A DNA stretch of 64,000 nucleotides from Coriobacteriia bacterium. Lineage in GTDB: Bacteria; Actinomycetota; Coriobacteriia; Coriobacteriales; UBA8131. Below, piece after piece: positions 24,509 through 34,339 of this stretch. Each line of letters begins with the position of its first letter. Within the stretch, counting starts at the first letter, position 1. The stretch is from the NCBI GenBank assembly GCA_009776725.1, contig WRNE01000007.1, positions 1 to 64,000 of the forward strand. The letters are read 5' to 3'. Below the pieces are notes generated by a model, which was not told the DNA's origin, did not search any database, and worked only from the letters and a program-made list of their open reading frames with translations. Made by a program: the position numbers and the translations under genes.

Positions 24509-26230
24509 ATGGAAACAGAGGAACATAACAAAACCGACTGCCTTCAACGCCTTTTGGCGCTGAAGGCGGCTTCACGTTTAGGGTCGGCAGACCCTACGCT
24601 TTTCTCCACAGACCCAAAATTGCAGGCTGAGGCTGCTTCGCGCCTGGGCTGGGTCCACTTGGCCTCTAAGCCTCCTTTGCCTCTAAAAGAGATCACCGCC
24701 TTAGCCAGCGAGATCAACGAGGAAAAAATCGAGGCTGTGGTTTTAATAGGGCAGGGCGGCTCGTCGCAGGCAGCAATGACGATCACGAAACTGCATGAAG
24801 TGGCAAACAGCGCCCAGCAGCCTGTGGCGTTTCGCACGATGGACTCGTTGTCTCCGGTGTTTGTCAACCATATCCTTGGCTCGTCTGACCCTGCAAGGAC
24901 GATCTACATCGTGTCCAGCATGTCGGGGTCGACGATCGAGCCTTTGATGCTGGAGCGTGTCGCTTGGCGGTACGCAGCCGCCCATTTGGGCAGTGAGGCA
25001 GCAGCGGGGCGCTTTGTGGCGATTACAGAAAATGGGACCGAGCTGGCCTTACTGGCTAAAGACCGCAATTACCGTAAGGTGCTAACGGCTCAAAACGATG
25101 TGGGTGGGCGCTTCTCCGCGCTTACCATATCAACCCTTTTTCCTGCGGCTTTGGTCGGCATCGACATCGAGGCCGTACTGTCTGAAGCCGCCAACACCGA
25201 GGCCGAATGCATCAAGGACTCGCCAGAGAACCCGGCCATTCAGCTGGCCAGCTTTTTGTACTCGGGCTATTTGACCGGCCGGGACAAGTTCTCGCTGGTA
25301 ATGCCGCCGTCCGGACAGGTCTTCGGGCTGTGGATAGAGCAGATGGTCGCCGAGTCCCTGGGTAAGAACGGCCTTGGCATCCTGCCCAATGTGGAGGTCG
25401 ACGCTAGCATCCTGTCGATTCCCCACTCGGACCGCAGCGTTATTACCTATGCCGTTGGCGAGGTCGAGGGCTTTGCCGAGTCGATAGCCAATATCGACCC
25501 TAGCATCCCCCAGCTGCATATGACGATCGACGACCCGATCCAGGCCTTCTCGCGCTTCGTGGTTTGGGAGTATGCAACGACTTTCGTTAGCCTGCTGATG
25601 GACGTCTTCCCCTTTGACCAGCCTGATGTCGAATTGACCAAGGTCATCACCAAGCAGCTTTTGGCAGGCGAGTCCGAGATCGAAAACGATATATATCTGG
25701 AGTTTTCCCCACAAGACAGCTATGTCTATGAAATGCGCATATCGAACTCTTTTGCCGATATCTATGAAGAAGGCGGAGAAGAACCCAGCCTTGACCAACT
25801 GCTACGGACGCTGCTTGGGTCGCTCGAGCCGGGCGATTATTTCTCGTTGAATGCCTTTCTGCCGTTTCGGGGCTATGGCCGGCGCGAGGCCTTGGAGCGT
25901 ATGCGTAATCGGGCAGCCTCCAGGCTAGGAGTGGTCTCATGTTTGGAGATCGGGCCGCGTTATCTGCACTCGACCGGCCAGCTTCATAAAGGCGGGCCTA
26001 ACAACGGCGTGTACTTGATACTGTCTGCTGACGAGATCAACGACATCAAAGTGCCTGGTGAGACGATGACGCTAGGCTCGCTGGCTGCTACCCAGGCCAG
26101 GGCAGACTTTACCGCTTTGGCTAAACGTGGGCGAAGGGTCTTACATGTGCATTTGTCCGATAACGACTCTGAGACCCTGTCACGCTTTGCTGACCGCCTC
26201 TGCTCGGCGATTTCGGCTATAAAAGTCTAG
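24509..26230 (+). CDS. pgi: glucose-6-phosphate isomerase (tal-pgi type)
   Basis: A 573-residue protein resembling the isomerase half of actinobacterial transaldolase-isomerase fusions. It has two SIS-type sugar-isomerase lobes: VVLIGQGGSSQAAMT and SSMSGSTIEPLM near residues 75-145, and QNDVGGRFSALTISTLFPAAL about residue 195. The C-terminal LEIGPRYLHSTGQLHKGGPNNGV is typical of the tal-pgi subgroup. No transaldolase domain is attached. It would interconvert glucose-6-phosphate and fructose-6-phosphate. TATAAT at 24492-24497 just before the ATG could be a -10 box, but no matching -35 is clear. Confidence 0.85.
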   Translation: METEEHNKTDCLQRLLALKAASRLGSADPTLFSTDPKLQAEAASRLGWVHLASKPPLPLKEITALASEINEEKIEAVVLIGQGGSSQAAMTITKLHEVANSAQQPVAFRTMDSLSPVFVNHILGSSDPARTIYIVSSMSGSTIEPLMLERVAWRYAAAHLGSEAAAGRFVAITENGTELALLAKDRNYRKVLTAQNDVGGRFSALTISTLFPAALVGIDIEAVLSEAANTEAECIKDSPENPAIQLASFLYSGYLTGRDKFSLVMPPSGQVFGLWIEQMVAESLGKNGLGILPNVEVDASILSIPHSDRSVITYAVGEVEGFAESIANIDPSIPQLHMTIDDPIQAFSRFVVWEYATTFVSLLMDVFPFDQPDVELTKVITKQLLAGESEIENDIYLEFSPQDSYVYEMRISNSFADIYEEGGEEPSLDQLLRTLLGSLEPGDYFSLNAFLPFRGYGRREALERMRNRAASRLGVVSCLEIGPRYLHSTGQLHKGGPNNGVYLILSADEINDIKVPGETMTLGSLAATQARADFTALAKRGRRVLHVHLSDNDSETLSRFADRLCSAISAIKV

Positions 26231-26269
26231 ATATTATCTGATATTTTCAGCTGTACGCCACCAGCAGTT

Positions 26270-27409
26270 TTATTGCTCGCCTGCTAGTTGTCCACATGCC
26301 CCTGCGATATCTACTCCGCGCGAGCGCCTAAGTGACGTTTCGATGCCGGCAGCCCGCAGCTGGCTGCGGATTTCCCGGGCTTTGGCAGGCGCTGTAGGTA
26401 TGAAATAATCCGGGTCGGCACCAATGACGTTCAGGTTGATCAGGTTGACATGGCAGTTTAACTCGCTACAAAAGGTGATTAGCTCAAAGACCGCTTCTTC
26501 AGTGTCGTTGACCCCGTCGATGAGCACGTATTCCAGCGAAACCCGCCTTCCCACAGCCTGTCCATATGATATTAAAGTATGTTGCAAGGCAGTAAGGCTA
26601 TAGGCAGTCAAGCCTGGCATCAAGGTGTCTCGCATAGCTTGGTTTGCAGAATGCAGCGACACAGCCAGCCTGAACTGCTCAGGCTCTGCGGCAAAGGCCA
26701 TGATGCCGGGGATGACTCCCGCTGTAGAGACAGTGATATGGCGGGCACCGATGTTTAGGCCTTTGGGATGGTTCATTAGACGTAGGGCATCGAGGGTCGC
26801 CGAGTAATTGGCGAAAGGCTCGCCCTCACCCATTGCCACGGCATTGGTGACCCTTTGGCCAAAGTCCTCACTGGCAATTGCCAACTGGTCGACTATCTCC
26901 CCTGGGCCTAGCTGGCGAATCAGTCCCAAACGACCAGTGGCACAAAAGGTACAAGCCATGCCACAGCCGACCTGGGTCGAAAAACAGACGGTCAAGCGTG
27001 ACCTGTCCGGTATGGCAACCGTCTCGATCTTTGCCCCGTCAGCAAGCTTTAGTAGGTATTTGCGGGTCCCGTCTGCCGATACCGACTTGCTTATCACCTC
27101 CGGCTTGTCCAGCGGCTGGCTCTCTTTCAATGAGTCACGCAGGCTGGCAGGTATGTTCGTCATCTCGTCGTAGCTTGCCACAGCACGCCCATACAGCCAT
27201 TCGATCAGCTGGTCAGCGCGGTAAGCCGGCTGACCCATGCCCACCATCAACGCTTGGAGGCCGGTGATGCCATACCTTTTGATGCCGGCAGCCAAAGGCA
27301 CGCCTTTGTCGTTTTGCTGCTTGGTGCCTGCTGGCCTGCCGCTTGGCCCTTCGGATAATGTTACAAAGTCCATAACATTGTTGTCTCCACCACTTGTCTT
27401 GTCTGCCAC
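26270..27409 (-). CDS. rlmN: 23S rRNA/tRNA (A2503/A37) methyltransferase RlmN
   Basis: A 379-residue radical SAM methylase that makes 2-methyladenosine in 23S rRNA and some tRNAs. The CX3CX2C cluster motif is in GCGMACTFCATG. The second catalytic Cys lies in the C-terminal IAGACGQL. Other family parts are GMGEPF-like AMGEGEPFANY, RHITVSTAGV and SLHSANQAMRDTLMPG. About 35 N-terminal residues precede the conserved domain, so the true start may be further in. Confidence 0.95.
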   Translation of the reverse strand: MADKTSGGDNNVMDFVTLSEGPSGRPAGTKQQNDKGVPLAAGIKRYGITGLQALMVGMGQPAYRADQLIEWLYGRAVASYDEMTNIPASLRDSLKESQPLDKPEVISKSVSADGTRKYLLKLADGAKIETVAIPDRSRLTVCFSTQVGCGMACTFCATGRLGLIRQLGPGEIVDQLAIASEDFGQRVTNAVAMGEGEPFANYSATLDALRLMNHPKGLNIGARHITVSTAGVIPGIMAFAAEPEQFRLAVSLHSANQAMRDTLMPGLTAYSLTALQHTLISYGQAVGRRVSLEYVLIDGVNDTEEAVFELITFCSELNCHVNLINLNVIGADPDYFIPTAPAKAREIRSQLRAAGIETSLRRSRGVDIAGACGQLAGEQ

Positions 27410-27498
27410 TATGACCTCAGTCTTTCATATGACTTTAAAACGAATTACCAGCCAATAAACGAATCGTTGTGCTTTCATTGTAGTTCCTCTATCCTTAG

Positions 27499-27512
27499 TT
27501 CTTGTACAAGAA
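27499..27512. promoter_or_regulatory. 14-bp perfect palindrome upstream of ddl
   Basis: TTCTTGTACAAGAA lies 41 bp before the likely ddl start, between divergent rlmN and ddl; it has the form of a repressor operator. Confidence 0.4.
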
Positions 27513-27553
27513 ACCGACTAGCTTACAAAAGTATTCTTACCGAGGAGCCCAAA

Positions 27554-28594
27554 GTGAATGCAGCAGACAAACAAGATAGTCTTGGCCTACCCTCCCAAGC
27601 CGGCACTCAATTCCCAGCACCTAAGGCCATGGAGGCTTTTTCAAGCAACAATGCACCATATCGCAACATAGTGCTCTTGGCTGGCGGTAGCTCAGGCGAG
27701 CGTGAGGTCTCGCTTAACAGCGGTGAGAATGCCGCAGCTGCCTTAAGAGCCTTCGGGCACCAGGTAATCGAGCTTGACCCCATCGACCCAGCCTTTATTA
27801 CGGCTCTGGTCGGCTTGGAGCCAGACGTGGTCTTCATCGCCTTGCATGGCCATGGGGGAGAAGACGGGCAGATACAAGGCTTGCTGGAACTTCTCCACAT
27901 ACCTTATACCGGTAGCGGGGTGCTGGCTAGCGCTTTGGCGATGGACAAGCAGAAGAGCAAGGTCTTTTACCGGAACGCAGGTATTCAGACCCCTGACTAT
28001 ATAGCGGTCTCCGAGGCTCAGACGGGGCTTTTGGCAGCGCAGGACTTTGTGGGCCGTTATGGCCTTCCCTGTGTCGTAAAGCCTGCCGCCGAAGGCTCGT
28101 CGATCGGTATTACCATTGTGCGGACGATTGACGAGCTGCCAAGTGCGCTTGACCGGGGCTTTGCAGTCAGCAAGACTTTGCTTGTCGAGCGCTTCATCGC
28201 CGGGACCGAGGTGACCGTTGCCGTCATTGGCAACGAGGAGCTGCAGGCGCTCCCGGTCATCGAGATAGTCCCCCTGGTCTCGGACTTCTACGACTACGAG
28301 GCCAAATATGCCGATGGCGGCTCAGACCACATTATCCCTGCCCGGCTTTCTAGCCAAATGCTGTCCTATATCCAGAGCCAGGCCATGCTTGCCCATCGCG
28401 TCTTGGGCTGCTCGGGCATGTCCCGCAGCGACTTCATTGTGGACGCTTTAGGCACTGCCTGGATCTTCGAGACCAACACGATCCCAGGAATGACGGCAAC
28501 GTCGCTCTTGCCTGACTCTGCCCGTCATGCCGGCATCGAGGCCGGGGACCTCTACACCCGTATCGTCGAGTGGGGCATCGAGGCCCACAGCTAG
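27554..28594 (+). CDS. ddl: D-alanine--D-alanine ligase
   Basis: A 346-residue ATP-grasp enzyme joining two D-alanines for peptidoglycan precursors. Signatures: GGSSGEREVSLNSG, VFIALHGHGGEDGQIQGLLEL, GSGVLASALAMDKQKSK, VVKPAAEGSSIGI, RLSSQ and FIVDALGTAWIFETNTIPGMT. I chose the GTG at 27554, nine bases after GAGGAG, rather than the open frame's first ATG (27467), which would add an unrelated Cys/Ser-rich leader. About 30 N-terminal residues still precede the conserved core. Confidence 0.94.
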   Translation: MNAADKQDSLGLPSQAGTQFPAPKAMEAFSSNNAPYRNIVLLAGGSSGEREVSLNSGENAAAALRAFGHQVIELDPIDPAFITALVGLEPDVVFIALHGHGGEDGQIQGLLELLHIPYTGSGVLASALAMDKQKSKVFYRNAGIQTPDYIAVSEAQTGLLAAQDFVGRYGLPCVVKPAAEGSSIGITIVRTIDELPSALDRGFAVSKTLLVERFIAGTEVTVAVIGNEELQALPVIEIVPLVSDFYDYEAKYADGGSDHIIPARLSSQMLSYIQSQAMLAHRVLGCSGMSRSDFIVDALGTAWIFETNTIPGMTATSLLPDSARHAGIEAGDLYTRIVEWGIEAHS

Positions 28595-28662
28595 GCTTTC
28601 GCTGAAACGGGCTTTGCACTGTGAGCAGCAGTTTTATGTTTATAAAATGGGGATAAAAGACC

Positions 28663-29556
28663 ATGGAACCAGTACCGTCCAGCTATGAGATCGTGATTGT
28701 GGGGGCTGGCCCTGCAGGGCTTTCAGCTGCCCTGACGGCCCGGGCCCGTAACCGGGAGGTATTGATGGTCTCGAACAAAGCCGAGGCATCTCCGCTGGCC
28801 AAGGCTATACAGATTGACAATTATGCCGGCATCCCAGGCGCCAGCGGAGCCGACCTCCTGGCAATGATGACCGACCAGGCCTTGGCTGCCGGGGCCTTGC
28901 TCCTAAATGACCGGGTGATAGCGATTATGCCGCTTGAGCCAAGGTTCCTGTTGACAGCTGGGTCTAGGGTAATAGAGGCAGAGTCGGTGATATTAGCCAT
29001 TGGCGTGCAGGCCAGCAAGCCTTTACGTGGCGAGCAGGAGTACCTCGGCCGGGGCTTGAGTTACTGCGCCACCTGCGACGGGATGCTTTTTCGCGGCCGT
29101 AAAGTGCTGGTCTATGGCTTAAACGACGAGTCCGTCAGCGAAGCGAACTTCTTACATGAGATCGGCTGCGAGGTGGCCTTCATTTCCCCCCGGCCAGTCA
29201 AGGGCCTACACCCTGAGGTGGAGGCGCATGTCGGCAGGGTCGTCTCCATCAATGGCGACGGGCAGAAGGTAGAAGGGGCCAGCTACCGCCTGCGCACGAC
29301 AAACGAGCAGCAAGACATCGGCTGCCAGGCAGTCTTCGTCCTGCGGCCCTCCATTGCCCCGGAGGCATTGCTCGGCGGCTTGCGTTTGGACGATGGGTTT
29401 ATCCACATAAATAAAGACATGTCGACCTCGGTAGCAGGCGTCTTTGCCGCCGGGGACTGTACCGGAAAGCCCCATCAGATAGCCAAAGCCGTTGGCGAGG
29501 GACAGGTTGCCGCCTTGGCTGCCGATGAGTATTTGCATCATATTAAACTAGTATAA
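28663..29556 (+). CDS. thioredoxin-reductase-like flavoprotein, atypical NADPH domain
   Basis: This 297-residue protein has the thioredoxin-reductase layout: FAD-binding GAGPAGLSAAL at the start, redox-active CATC (in SYCATCDG, about residue 142) and C-terminal FAD contact GVFAAGDCTGKPHQIAKAVGEGQ. In the middle domain the NADPH-binding GxGxxA/G is replaced by YGLNDESVSEANF and the HRR phosphate-binding motif is missing (FISPRPVKG). Such loss is known in ferredoxin-dependent clostridial enzymes (FFTR), so ferredoxin may be the donor; that is inference. No thioredoxin gene is adjacent. Confidence 0.8.
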   Translation: MEPVPSSYEIVIVGAGPAGLSAALTARARNREVLMVSNKAEASPLAKAIQIDNYAGIPGASGADLLAMMTDQALAAGALLLNDRVIAIMPLEPRFLLTAGSRVIEAESVILAIGVQASKPLRGEQEYLGRGLSYCATCDGMLFRGRKVLVYGLNDESVSEANFLHEIGCEVAFISPRPVKGLHPEVEAHVGRVVSINGDGQKVEGASYRLRTTNEQQDIGCQAVFVLRPSIAPEALLGGLRLDDGFIHINKDMSTSVAGVFAAGDCTGKPHQIAKAVGEGQVAALAADEYLHHIKLV

Positions 29557-29571
29557 AATGGGGAGAAGACC
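29557..29571 (+). repeat. dispersed 15-bp motif, 2 mismatches
   Basis: Reads AATGGGGAGAAGACC immediately after the stop of the thioredoxin-reductase-like gene. Confidence 0.45.
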
Positions 29572-29647
29572 TTGGGCGAGCCTGGCTTTCTTTAGCTGCC
29601 AAAGGCATTTTGTCGAAACAAGCAGGGTAAATCAATGGATATTGATC

Positions 29648-29672
29648 AAGGCCTGCCCTTTTTGGCCTTTTC
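29648..29672 (+). terminator. terminator-like hairpin
   Basis: AAGGCC and GGCCTT pair across a ten-base loop, followed by TTCC; weak T run. Confidence 0.45.
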
Positions 29673-29824
29673 CACTATGAAAGAACTACAATGAGCAAGT
29701 GAGCGGTATTGGCTTGATGCTTACTAGGGTTCAGTGAACAAGGGTATCAGCATGACGCAGAGCCGCCACACGGCCCGTTTGTGCGGGCGAGCAAGCAAAT
29801 GAGAGTGTGAATGGAGGATAGCTA

Positions 29825-30817
29825 ATGCTAACAACTAGAGAGAATTTTCTCAGACTAATCAAGGGAGAGGAGCCCGAATACCTCTCCATCTTCAGCCTGT
29901 GGTGGGGCATGCAGTTCCCGCCGTTCTTTAGGCCTGCCCCCAGCGAGGACGGAGTCATCCGCAATATGTTCGGCGTCGAATCGGTCAAAGACTCTAGCGG
30001 GGTCGTCGATGCCTACATGCCTAAGACCCATGATTTCGTGTTGACAGACATCAACAAATGGGGAGACGTGATCAAGTTGCCGAACCCAGACGATATCACC
30101 GACTCGGCATGGGCTGATGCAGCGAAGCAAGCACGGGACAACCATAACTTCGAGCTGCCTTTTGCTGGCGGTGCCGGCGGTGCCGGTGTTTTTCAGACAC
30201 TGGTCGGAGTGATGGGCTTTACCGAAGGCTTGTCCGCTTGTTATGAGGAGCCCGAGGTAGTCAAAGAGATGTTTGCTTACATCTCAGAGTATTCGGTCAA
30301 AATGGCGAAGAAGTTCTGCTACTACTACAGGCCCGATTACTCAAGCCTTGGGGACGACATCGCCCATGAGCGCAATCCCTTTGTCTCGCTTGAGATGTTC
30401 AAGGACTTGTTTGCACCTGTCTGGAGGGCCTATTACGACGTCTTCACCGAAGTAGGTATTCCGGTCGGCCATCATAACTGTGGCTACTTCGAGCCCTTCT
30501 TAGAAGAACTGACCAGCATGGGCGTGACTTTCTGGGATCCTGTCCAGTCATCGAACGACACCTTTGGCATAAAGGACAAGTACGGGAAAAACCTAGTTAT
30601 GTGCCAGGGGTATGAGATCCGCTTCATTCCTGACGATGCCACCGAGGAACAAGTGCGCGCAGACTTCCGCGATTACGTCTCTAAAATCGCTCCAGGCGGA
30701 GGATGGGCCTTTAACCGTGGCGGAATCGAGAACATGGTGGCAAACCGTGATATCGAGAAGAAGTTCATGCAGTGGATCTACGATGAGTTTGACGAGATCA
30801 AGAACATTTATTTCTAA
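29825..30817 (+). CDS. UROD-like (MtaA/CmuA-type) methyltransferase, second copy
   Basis: A 330-residue paralogue of the protein at 11848-12837. It keeps the H-x-C pattern (GHHNCGYF) and the later Cys (NLVMCQG) expected for a zinc-dependent corrinoid:acceptor methyltransferase. GGAGG lies upstream of the ATG. The upstream region contains AGGGTTCA followed by a dyad GTTCAGTGAAC (near 29729-29742), and AGGGTTCA also occurs in the operator-like sites before the other copy, so a shared regulator is possible. A strong terminator follows. No corrinoid protein or activase is visible. Confidence 0.85.
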   Translation: MLTTRENFLRLIKGEEPEYLSIFSLWWGMQFPPFFRPAPSEDGVIRNMFGVESVKDSSGVVDAYMPKTHDFVLTDINKWGDVIKLPNPDDITDSAWADAAKQARDNHNFELPFAGGAGGAGVFQTLVGVMGFTEGLSACYEEPEVVKEMFAYISEYSVKMAKKFCYYYRPDYSSLGDDIAHERNPFVSLEMFKDLFAPVWRAYYDVFTEVGIPVGHHNCGYFEPFLEELTSMGVTFWDPVQSSNDTFGIKDKYGKNLVMCQGYEIRFIPDDATEEQVRADFRDYVSKIAPGGGWAFNRGGIENMVANRDIEKKFMQWIYDEFDEIKNIYF

Positions 30818-30845
30818 GCAAGATTCTAAGCAAGAGTGACTTATG

Positions 30846-30897
30846 AAAAGCCCCCAGACGGGATCCTAGATCGGGACATGCCAGACGGGGGCTTTTT
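30846..30897 (+). terminator. intrinsic terminator
   Basis: AAAAGCCCCC and GGGGGCTTTTT pair; the stem feet also contain a direct repeat CAGACGGG. It ends the UROD-like transcript. Confidence 0.85.
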
Positions 30898-31212
30898 AAA
30901 AAGCAGGTGGAATATCAAAACACAGTGTCAGTCTATACTTTGAACTAACAGTACTTTTACCAAACGAAGCTTTAACTTTTAGTGCCTTTACTGGTAATAT
31001 GAACTTGATCCAACTTGTCTTTAAGCCATATAGGCCAGGCAAAGCATTACAAATGCCACTGTAATACTTGTCGGGTTTGAAACAGATTAACAGCAGCATC
31101 TCTAATAAAGCATCGTTTAACCAAGGCGCACTTAGATATTTATGCATGTAGAAGGTATGATGCTTGTGTTATTGATTGGCCTGATATAGCAGTTTGAGCA
31201 GGCTGCCTTCAT
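30898..31212. other. AT-richer gap without clear gene
   Basis: This 315-bp stretch is AT-richer than its surroundings. A minus-strand open frame of 83 codons (30896-31147) overlaps the terminator, has no ribosome binding site and matches no family I know; it may be a gene remnant. Confidence 0.5.
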
Positions 31213-34080
31213 GTGCCGGCATATGAAAGAAAGCAGACGATCAGCACCTTGAGCCACTCCCAGAGCAATCATGACCTGCCTGATTCCCGTGACGACCGCG
31301 GGAGAGACGGTGCACTTGTCAACCGTGCCTTGCCCGACCCACGTGTCAACCGGGTCGGCAGCGGAAGCCGTGAGCCTGGCTCCCGAAACGGCACGAACGG
31401 CCGCAGCGGCGTTGACGGCCGCGGTCAGGCTGACGGCCGCGATCAGGCCGCGAGCCAGGCCGAAAGGCAGGCCGAAAGCCCAGCCGAAAGCCCTCAGTAC
31501 TACGTTCATATCGACGACCACGGCAACCCTTATTTCCCCGATATGCGCAGCAGCCGCCGGACGTCAAGGACAGGGGGAAGGCGCAGCGGCAGCTCTGTCA
31601 GGGCGCGCAGGGACTTTAACGTTAGCAGCTCCAGCGATACCAATGTCCGCCGCCGGCGGGACTTTCTGCTGCATCAAGACGGGCGCAGCGAGCTGCCGAT
31701 ACTTAGGGTGGCGATCGACCATGACCTGCCCGACCCCCGCAAAGGTCTAAGCAACGAGCAGGTACAGTCGCGCGTCAAAGAGGGGCTGGTCAACACCCAA
31801 GAAAAGGGACTGACCCCTTCTATCCCGCAGATATTCCTGAATAATTTCGTGACGCTCTTCAACTTGATCATCGTATTTTTGGGAGTGGTCGTGATTTTAG
31901 TCGGGCACCCCGAAAACGCGCTGTTCCTAGGCGTGGCCATCTGTAACACAGGCATGGGCGTCTTCCAAGAAATGCGTGCCAAGCGGACCTTGGACAAGCT
32001 TTCCGTGCTAGCCCAAATCCAAGTCACCGTAATCCGCAATGGCGGCAAGACCATCAAAATCCCCCAGGAGCAGCTGGTATTAGACGACATAGTCCTGCTT
32101 ACCACAGGCGACCAGGTCTGCGCGGACGGTGTGGTGGTCACATCGGAGAGCATCGAGGTCGACGAGTCGTTGTTGACCGGCGAGTCCGAGCGCATCAGCA
32201 AAGAGCCTGGCCAGTACATGCTTTCGGGCAGCTTTATCACCTCTGGCCGAGCGACTATGCAAATAACCGCGGTGGGAAGCGATAATTATGCAAATTTCAT
32301 TACAGCAGAGGCCAAGGTCCGCCAAAAAGGCAAAAGCCGCCTCTTGCGCCTGTTGAACCTGATTATCAAAGTCTTGTCGGGAGTCATCATTCCTATGGGG
32401 ATCCTGCTCTTCTATTCAAGCATTATCCAGGGGGAGACGATCTCGACCGCGGTTCTAGGAATGACGGCGGCGATGATCGGCATGATCCCCTCCGGCTTGG
32501 TTCTGCTGACAGGCGTCACGCTCACGGTGGGCGCGGTAAGCCTGGCCCGCCGGATGGCCTTGGTCCAGTCCCTGGACTGCATCGAGACCCTTGCCAGGAC
32601 CGACGTCCTTTGTCTGGACAAGACCGGGACCATCACCGACGGCTCTCTGAGCTTCGAGAAAATGGAGGTGCAGGAGGGCTTTGTCCAGTCAGAGCTGGAG
32701 CAGGCAGTGTCCGAGCTGATGGGCACCCTAAGCGACGACAATGCTACCGCCCAGGTCATGCGCGACACTTTCGGGTCGACGCTGAACTGGCAGGCCGTGC
32801 GGGCCGTGCCCTTCTCCTCCGATAGAAAATGGAGCGGCGCCACATACGCTGACCAGGGAAGCTTCATCCTAGGATCGCCGGGCATCGTCTTGGATGGCTC
32901 CGACCCGGTGCTTGACTATGTCGACGAGCAGGCTACCCAGGGCTTGCGGGTGATGTGCCTGGCGCATAGCAACAAGACCATCGTCGGCCAGGAGCTGCCC
33001 AGCGGCCTTAGGTGTGCGGCCCTTTTCTTGCTCAGCGACACCATACGCCCCGATGCCCATGCCACTTTCAAGTTCTTTGCCGAAGAGGGCATGATCATCA
33101 AAGTCATCTCGGGCGACAACCCGACCACGGTGAGCGCAATTGCGGCACGTGTTGGGATTGCCAATGCAGACAAGGCAATCAACATGGCGACAGTCAACGA
33201 GTCGGCCGACCTGTCTTCGATTGTGGAGGAGTACGCTGTCTTTGGGCATGTCAACCCGCGCCAAAAACGGGACTTGATCAGCGCCTTGCAAGCTAACGGC
33301 CACACTACTTGCATGACCGGTGACGGAGTGAACGATATCCTGGCGATGCGCGAGTCTGATAGTAGTGTAGCAATGGTTAGCGGTAGTAATGCAGCACGAA
33401 ATGCCTGCGACTTTATCTTGATGTCGAACAGCTTTGCTTCCATGGTGGATGTGCTTAAAGAGGGCCGTCGGGTGATCAACAACATCGAGCAGGTGGCCTC
33501 GCTGTATCTGGTGAGCACGATATTCTCAGTGATTTTATCCATTATTTATACGTTCCTGCCCCAGTCTTACCCTTATATGCCCATCCAAATGACCCCAGTC
33601 AACGCCTTGACCATCGGCATCCCATCCTTCTTCTTGGCCTTGCGTGCCAACTACAACCGTCCCAGAGACAGGCTCTTTGCCAATATTTTCGAGCATGCCT
33701 CTCCGGCCGGTATAACGATCGTCTTTAACACCTTATATATACAGTTGGTGGGCTCCATCTTTGACCTTTCCACGGAAGAGACGTCGACCATGGTTGTCTT
33801 CTTGGCAGGGGCAGTGGGCTTCTTTTTGCTGTTACGCATCTCCCCGCCGTTCACTGTGCGCATCATCGCTTTGCTGGCTTCGTTGATTGCGGCTTTCTTG
33901 ATCCTGTTCTTTGTGATCGGCAGTATCTTCTCGCTGGACAGCCTGATCTCACGGTCAGTGTTCTTCTATCTGCCACTGATATATATCAGCTACCATGCGC
34001 ATGGTGTTTTGAGCAAGGCCTGCCGAAGCATCATTGAGAGGCTGGAGCTTGCCCGGGACCGCCGCCGGTCGCTCAGCTAA
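31213..34080 (+). CDS. P-type cation-transporting ATPase (Exp7-like)
   Basis: A 955-residue P-type ATPase. The phosphorylation site is DKTGTITDG, the actuator motif is TGES (SLLTGESERISKEPG) and the hinge is TGDGVNDILAMRESDSSVAM. Membrane helices lie in pairs near residues 215-250 and 380-430, with a C-terminal bundle from about 765. It resembles the little-studied bacterial group that includes pneumococcal Exp7, related to Ca2+/Mg2+ pumps; the ion is not known. The first ~170 residues are disordered, rich in Arg, Gly, Asp and Ser, with short internal repeats (GRGQADGRDQA). The start shown is a GTG and is uncertain. Confidence 0.88.
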   Translation: MPAYERKQTISTLSHSQSNHDLPDSRDDRGRDGALVNRALPDPRVNRVGSGSREPGSRNGTNGRSGVDGRGQADGRDQAASQAERQAESPAESPQYYVHIDDHGNPYFPDMRSSRRTSRTGGRRSGSSVRARRDFNVSSSSDTNVRRRRDFLLHQDGRSELPILRVAIDHDLPDPRKGLSNEQVQSRVKEGLVNTQEKGLTPSIPQIFLNNFVTLFNLIIVFLGVVVILVGHPENALFLGVAICNTGMGVFQEMRAKRTLDKLSVLAQIQVTVIRNGGKTIKIPQEQLVLDDIVLLTTGDQVCADGVVVTSESIEVDESLLTGESERISKEPGQYMLSGSFITSGRATMQITAVGSDNYANFITAEAKVRQKGKSRLLRLLNLIIKVLSGVIIPMGILLFYSSIIQGETISTAVLGMTAAMIGMIPSGLVLLTGVTLTVGAVSLARRMALVQSLDCIETLARTDVLCLDKTGTITDGSLSFEKMEVQEGFVQSELEQAVSELMGTLSDDNATAQVMRDTFGSTLNWQAVRAVPFSSDRKWSGATYADQGSFILGSPGIVLDGSDPVLDYVDEQATQGLRVMCLAHSNKTIVGQELPSGLRCAALFLLSDTIRPDAHATFKFFAEEGMIIKVISGDNPTTVSAIAARVGIANADKAINMATVNESADLSSIVEEYAVFGHVNPRQKRDLISALQANGHTTCMTGDGVNDILAMRESDSSVAMVSGSNAARNACDFILMSNSFASMVDVLKEGRRVINNIEQVASLYLVSTIFSVILSIIYTFLPQSYPYMPIQMTPVNALTIGIPSFFLALRANYNRPRDRLFANIFEHASPAGITIVFNTLYIQLVGSIFDLSTEETSTMVVFLAGAVGFFLLLRISPPFTVRIIALLASLIAAFLILFFVIGSIFSLDSLISRSVFFYLPLIYISYHAHGVLSKACRSIIERLELARDRRRSLS

Positions 34081-34090
34081 GCTGGTAGGC

Positions 34091-34123
34091 GCCCTTGCCA
34101 AGCAGGGCTTGGCCCTCAAGGGC
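34091..34123 (+). terminator. nested hairpin after P-type ATPase
   Basis: GCCCTT/AAGGGC encloses GCCAAG/CTTGGC. No T run follows, so terminator function is uncertain. It overlaps the dispersed motif. Confidence 0.4.
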
Positions 34124-34134
34124 TTCTCCCCATA
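34120..34134 (-). repeat. dispersed 15-bp motif, exact
   Basis: TATGGGGAGAAGCCC on the minus strand, between the P-type ATPase and purH. Confidence 0.85.
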
Positions 34135-34339
34135 AATACACCGATGTAGTGCGGCCACGCCAGCATGCTGCCCGTGGCGCATCCCCATTTTTCTCGGCAA
34201 ATTAGCTGCCAAGTCCAGCACTTAGCCTTTGCACTCTGCTATTATTTGGCTAATCCCCATGTGCAGTTTGTTTGGCAAGAATACCATGATGTATGGGGGA
34301 GGCTTTGAAACGCGAACGTTTACAGACAAAGGAGTTTGC

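Noticed and set aside
24003-24575. Ser-rich minus-strand open frame antisense to rplQ
   Set aside because: It is the mirror image of the Asp/Glu codon tract and has no start signals.
27841-27900. Near matches to the dispersed motif in ddl (GGGGGAGAAGACG; TATGTGGAGAAG on the minus strand)
   Set aside because: They encode conserved D-Ala ligase residues, so the similarity is better explained by protein sequence.
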